Below are positions 34,154 through 37,660 of a stretch of 37,660 bases of DNA, piece by piece (positions within the stretch are counted from its first letter, which is position 1; every line of letters starts with the position of its first letter). The notes under the pieces were generated by a model. It worked only from the letters and a program-made list of their open reading frames with translations, had not been told where the DNA came from and made no database searches. The DNA comes from Alcanivoracaceae bacterium (GTDB lineage: Bacteria > Pseudomonadota > Gammaproteobacteria > Xanthomonadales > Marinicellaceae): NCBI GenBank assembly GCA_016763695.1, contig JAESTH010000180.1, positions 1 to 37,660 on the forward strand. The letters run 5' to 3'. Position numbers and translations under genes: made by a program.

Positions 34154-35172
34154 GAAATAAAAAATTTTCTGGACTATTAGTTCTCGTTTCAGAAAATAAA
34201 AATGTAGATACTTCAGGTCTCAATATTGATAATCGAAATTTAGAGATACATAATAAGTCATACACTCAGTACCTTTTCTCATTATTTTTAGAGTTTTGTA
34301 ATGAAACTGTAATGATTGACGATCTTACTAACTTAGCAAAGTTTCTTCCTAAGAAAAAAGATGTAGTGGTTTTTTCGATTTGGAGTGGGGCAAAGTCAAG
34401 AAATAGAATGATGCTTGTTCCAGCTATTTGCGAGAGTTTAAATATACCATATATTGGAGCTGACAGTTATGCAAAAACCATTTGCCAAGATAAGTTTATT
34501 TCACGAATTTTTGCAAAAAGAATGGGGTTTGAAGTACCAAACGCTGCCTTAATAGAAAAAATAAGTGACCTTGAAATCATTGACTGGATACTTTTTCCCA
34601 TAATAGTTAAACCAAATATGGAAGGAACATCAATTGGTGTTCGATTATTCCAGAAAGGCATGGTTGCACAAGCTAAATCAGCAATTAAAACAATGTTTGA
34701 TCTATATGATAAATCTATTTTGGTTGAAGAATTCATACCAGGCAAAGAAATATCAATACTTGTATACGGAACAAGTGAAAAACCTGAAATATTAGGGGCT
34801 GTTGAATTAATTAATACTACAGACTCAGAATATTTTTATAATAATATAGCGAGTTATCAAGGAAAAAGAAAGTTATATAAACAAGGTCATATAAAAAGAG
34901 TGGATATCAGTCATACTATTAAACAACATATCTATGATATTGCTAAAAAAACTTTTTCATGTTTTGGTAAAATGGACTTTTTGCGTATTGATGGAAGGTT
35001 AGATGGAGATAACTTTACTTTTATCGAATTTTCACCATTGCCAAACTTCAAACCCTTTGGTCAAATAGCAACCTTACTTGATAATGATAAAAATAAAATC
35101 CAAGATTTTGCTTATACATTATTGAAATATAATATCAATCAAACTCAATTGCCCAATACGCAAGATACATAG
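34147..35172 (+). CDS. ATP-grasp ligase, D-Ala-D-Ala-ligase-like, unknown substrate
   Basis: A 341-residue ATP-grasp enzyme with the Ddl domain order. NIPYIGADSYAK (99-110) and DKFISRIFAKRMGFEVP (115-131) match the pre-ATP region. FPIIVKPNMEGTSIGVRLF (150-168) is the ATP-binding lysine and glycine loop, ILVEEFIPGKEISILVYG (191-208) the adenine-side strand, and FLRIDGRL with FIEFSPLPNF the metal site. Two things deviate: the N-terminal HGxxGEDG of true Ddl is replaced by FSIWSGAKSRNR, and the usual ExN reads EFS. A peptide or amino-acid ligase with another substrate is likely. It starts inside the inverted repeat and converges with the ATPase gene; codon use is very A/T-rich. Confidence 0.85.
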   Translation: MDRNKKFSGLLVLVSENKNVDTSGLNIDNRNLEIHNKSYTQYLFSLFLEFCNETVMIDDLTNLAKFLPKKKDVVVFSIWSGAKSRNRMMLVPAICESLNIPYIGADSYAKTICQDKFISRIFAKRMGFEVPNAALIEKISDLEIIDWILFPIIVKPNMEGTSIGVRLFQKGMVAQAKSAIKTMFDLYDKSILVEEFIPGKEISILVYGTSEKPEILGAVELINTTDSEYFYNNIASYQGKRKLYKQGHIKRVDISHTIKQHIYDIAKKTFSCFGKMDFLRIDGRLDGDNFTFIEFSPLPNFKPFGQIATLLDNDKNKIQDFAYTLLKYNINQTQLPNTQDT

Positions 35173-37558
35173 GCCTATAAGTCATTCTTGCAAAGTGTAG
35201 CTCGTATTTACACTTAATTTTCTTAGGGAATTTACTAATTGCCGCAAGTAATTTGTGTTTTCGCAATTTTGTTAATACGAATTTAGGAATTTTTTGACTC
35301 AAATAACCTTTATTGTACCCTAATGCTATTTCAGTATATTCCATATTCTTTTTAATTGTCCAGTACATTCCAACATCAAGATTAGGGTTTGTTTTCACTA
35401 GCTCAATAACTTCATTTGCGTACTGAATAGCGGTCTTATCATCGTTTATCATCACAGAGGCCAACATAAGATTAGTGGTAATAACAGCTACTTCGTAAGG
35501 CTTGGTATAAATAAGTAAAAGCTCTTCCAAATTAGAAAAAAGTTCTGGGTCGACTATCTTCTCATGTAATTTCAAAGCCTCCTGATTATTTATAACAATA
35601 TTGTGATCGGTATTGCGATTAATTAATTCTTTCTTTGCCTCATTGAAATACATTTTGCTTTTTTCTATGTGCTCTGTCTTTGCTAGCGCAATAGAAAGTT
35701 TTATTTTTGTTCTAGCCAATGATAAATGCATTTTTTTCTCGGAAAAGATTCTAATGGCCTCAGATAAGTCAATGATTGATTTGTTAATTGAGTTAAACAT
35801 TGGAGAACATCTTAATAAAAATGCATAGGCTGCATGATCATTTTGTGATGTATCTTTTCTAAGGCTATAATAAATTTTTGAAGATTCTGAAAATTTTGAA
35901 AGATAATAATGAGCTGTCAACGCTACAATCTCAAATAACATTTGAGTCTCTTTATTTATATAATCTGCTTCCATCTCAAATAATTGATTGATTTTTTTTA
36001 AAGCTTTTGTAGGCATATTCATTTTAAGCAAGATTAATGATAGCTTAAGTTCATTGTTAATATCCCAATATTTTGTAAATTCAATACATTTTAATAATGA
36101 ATGTGACAACTCAAGCAAACCAAAACGGATTGCAGCATTGAGTATCTCATTCATCACAAGGCACCAAGCAGGCGATGTTTTTTCCTTAATAATCCAATCT
36201 GCAAGTGGTTGAAGATATATAATAGGGGACAAGCTATGTTTTGCATAGAATAGAACCTCTTTTATCATAGCTAAAAGGCTTGCTTTATCTTCAAGGCGAC
36301 ATAAAATTTTTAATCTGCGCAAGGTAATTTCATTTGATGCTAAATCTAAACTATTTTTGTTGGAATCATCATACACTTTTTTCCATATTCTTAACGCTAA
36401 CACGTCATATTTGCCAAGAAAATCAGAACTACCTACAATTCTAAAACTCACATCATCAGCCGTATTAACACTTCCAGAACAAATTTTAATAAAATCTTTC
36501 TTTTCAAGTGTGTTCAGACAATGCCTTAGTTGACGTGAATCCATTTTTCCTAGTGAATGAGAGGCTGCAATTTGTAGAAGACTTAATGGAAAGCTACCAT
36601 CACTAGTAATAATTAAAGCTAAAATTAGCTTTTCATCATCATTGAGTAAATTAAACTCATTTACTGTTACTGATTCAATTCCATATTTACTTTTAGAAAT
36701 GGATTGTAATGTAGATGAAAGTACTTTTCCTCGATAATTGGCCATTTGATTTAGAGGTTTCAAGTTCCCATCTGAGTCATTATAGTAACGACCTATAACT
36801 TCTAATGAATCTACATCTTTACTTGATACAATTTCCAAAGCATAATTTGTTGGTAATCTCATTAACTCAATGGATTCTCGATGTTTAGCTACGCCAGAAA
36901 ACTCATTTAATAAATCTTCTTCGTTTTCTATGGAGTTAACATTTTTAGTATATTCTAAAATACAATATATGGTCCTTGTTTTTTTTATTATCATTCGTAA
37001 AAAATTGATAAATTCATCATCTATACTGTGTGCATTTTCAACGATGATAAGTACTTGTTTATTTTTTATGGAATCAATTAGATATGAACTAAATTGAATT
37101 TGCCCTTCCAAATATGGTGAAGACATGAGCATTCCTAGCTCTCTGTCTGTAAAATCGGATACGTTTTCTGCAAAGCTCACCAGCTTTTTGGAAATTGGAT
37201 CAAATTTACTAAATGCTTTAATTGCACCTAATGAGATTTTTTTTAGTGTTTCTTTAGGCTTACTCTTAAAATAATCTATTAAGCTGGGAAGTTTTCCTTC
37301 AAGCTTTAAAGCAATGGTATTTTCAACAAATGATTTATAATGTACTCCTTTAGATACCTTTCTATTACTGCAAAAATTTGTAGATACCCTGAATGTTAAA
37401 TGAGAATCAACTTTTTTTGTTATCTCTTCAGTTAATGCTGATTTTCCTATTCCTTGCCCTGCATATAAAATCAATACCTTCTTATGGATATTTAAATCTT
37501 TTATGTCATTTATTATCTGATTTTTGATAACTTTTCGGTCTACAAAAGATTTATCCAT
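35135..37558 (-). CDS. STAND/AAA16-type ATPase with helical-repeat C-terminus
   Basis: An 807-residue predicted signalling ATPase. SFVDRK at 4-9 is the short motif that precedes the NTPase in STAND/LuxR-type proteins. The P-loop AGQGIGKS is at 33-40. The Walker B region is VLIIVENAHSIDDEF (168-182), with Glu-Asn where Asp-Asp is usual but keeping the AHxxD pattern. A winged-helix-like segment follows (LNDDEKLILALI to LNTLEKKDFIKI, about 305-365), then some 400 residues of TPR-like helices. No DNA-binding LuxR domain or known effector is visible. The last 12 codons lie antisense to the ATP-grasp gene. It starts in the right copy of the inverted repeat. Confidence 0.8.
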   Translation of the reverse strand: MDKSFVDRKVIKNQIINDIKDLNIHKKVLILYAGQGIGKSALTEEITKKVDSHLTFRVSTNFCSNRKVSKGVHYKSFVENTIALKLEGKLPSLIDYFKSKPKETLKKISLGAIKAFSKFDPISKKLVSFAENVSDFTDRELGMLMSSPYLEGQIQFSSYLIDSIKNKQVLIIVENAHSIDDEFINFLRMIIKKTRTIYCILEYTKNVNSIENEEDLLNEFSGVAKHRESIELMRLPTNYALEIVSSKDVDSLEVIGRYYNDSDGNLKPLNQMANYRGKVLSSTLQSISKSKYGIESVTVNEFNLLNDDEKLILALIITSDGSFPLSLLQIAASHSLGKMDSRQLRHCLNTLEKKDFIKICSGSVNTADDVSFRIVGSSDFLGKYDVLALRIWKKVYDDSNKNSLDLASNEITLRRLKILCRLEDKASLLAMIKEVLFYAKHSLSPIIYLQPLADWIIKEKTSPAWCLVMNEILNAAIRFGLLELSHSLLKCIEFTKYWDINNELKLSLILLKMNMPTKALKKINQLFEMEADYINKETQMLFEIVALTAHYYLSKFSESSKIYYSLRKDTSQNDHAAYAFLLRCSPMFNSINKSIIDLSEAIRIFSEKKMHLSLARTKIKLSIALAKTEHIEKSKMYFNEAKKELINRNTDHNIVINNQEALKLHEKIVDPELFSNLEELLLIYTKPYEVAVITTNLMLASVMINDDKTAIQYANEVIELVKTNPNLDVGMYWTIKKNMEYTEIALGYNKGYLSQKIPKFVLTKLRKHKLLAAISKFPKKIKCKYELHFARMTYRPMYLAYWAIEFD

Positions 37559-37660
37559 AATTCCTAGTTATGATTATTTAATTGTTACTTACTATAAGTT
37601 ATATAATAAAAAAACACCATATTTATTGTACGTTATTGCAAATATAAACCTTGGCCACAC
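37552..37660 (-). repeat. Right copy of the inverted repeat, cut by the window end
   Basis: Exact reverse complement of 34045-34153. In this orientation it provides the upstream region, Shine-Dalgarno and start codon of the ATPase gene. Identity ends at 37552, after ATGGATA. It continues to the last base of the window, so its true length is not known. Confidence 0.97.

Noticed and set aside
1-37660. CRISPR arrays, tRNA or rRNA genes, intact insertion sequences, prophage genes
   Set aside because: Looked for on both strands by eye; no regularly spaced repeats, cloverleaf-like conserved tRNA arms, transposase or phage structural proteins were recognised.

Overview
The window looks like chromosome from a low-G+C gammaproteobacterium. 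Support comes from the housekeeping genes dcd, apbC/mrp, pgi, folK, pcnB, fdxA, dsbA, cytochrome c4, rep, msrA/msrB, nifJ, rimK and miaA. The overall flavour (tandem DsbA proteins beside cytochrome c4, and a secreted VCBS-repeat protein ending in NGFE) resembles Marinicella or its relatives. That placement is a recollection of gene content, not a computed result. Several genes start with TTG or GTG.

Layout. 1-5281 (minus): dcd (cut by the window edge), apbC and pgi form one tightly packed unit. After a strong terminator come folK and pcnB, which overlap by a GTGA junction. 5502-12493: fdxA (plus), then a minus-strand series: a GMC oxidoreductase, a DsbA-type lipoprotein, a soluble DsbA, cytochrome c4, a small CxxC protein, a secreted VCBS protein, a decayed gene fragment (plus strand) and a glutaminyl cyclotransferase. 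12644-17196 (plus) is accessory in character: a TetM-like ribosomal-protection GTPase, a cysteine-rich orphan, an Imm22-like immunity protein, a YgjP-type metalloprotein and an Xre/RES toxin-antitoxin pair behind a consensus promoter. 17347-22714: rep, msrA/msrB, two coupled cytochrome P460 genes with their own terminator, and a divergent AraC regulator broken by a one-base frameshift. 22763-33181: pyruvate:ferredoxin oxidoreductase with a GltD-like FAD/FeS partner, an MBL-fold lipoprotein with a degenerate zinc motif, a palindromic element, DUF4395, a small membrane protein, an aspartoacylase-like hydrolase, RimK and MiaA.

33376-37660: two small genes of unknown function (the second apparently frameshifted at its start), followed by the most unusual part of the window. 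A D-Ala-D-Ala-ligase-like ATP-grasp enzyme and an 807-residue STAND/AAA-type ATPase face each other. Their 3' ends overlap by 38 bp, and a perfect inverted repeat of at least 109 bp bounds the pair. Each repeat copy carries the upstream region, ribosome binding site, start codon and first bases of one gene, so two unrelated genes share the same control region. The right copy runs off the window end. I know of no described system with this layout.

Several products share a redox or oxidative-stress theme: DsbA proteins, cytochromes c4 and P460, MsrA/MsrB, ferredoxin, and PFOR with its flavoprotein. No tRNA, rRNA, CRISPR array or intact insertion sequence was seen.
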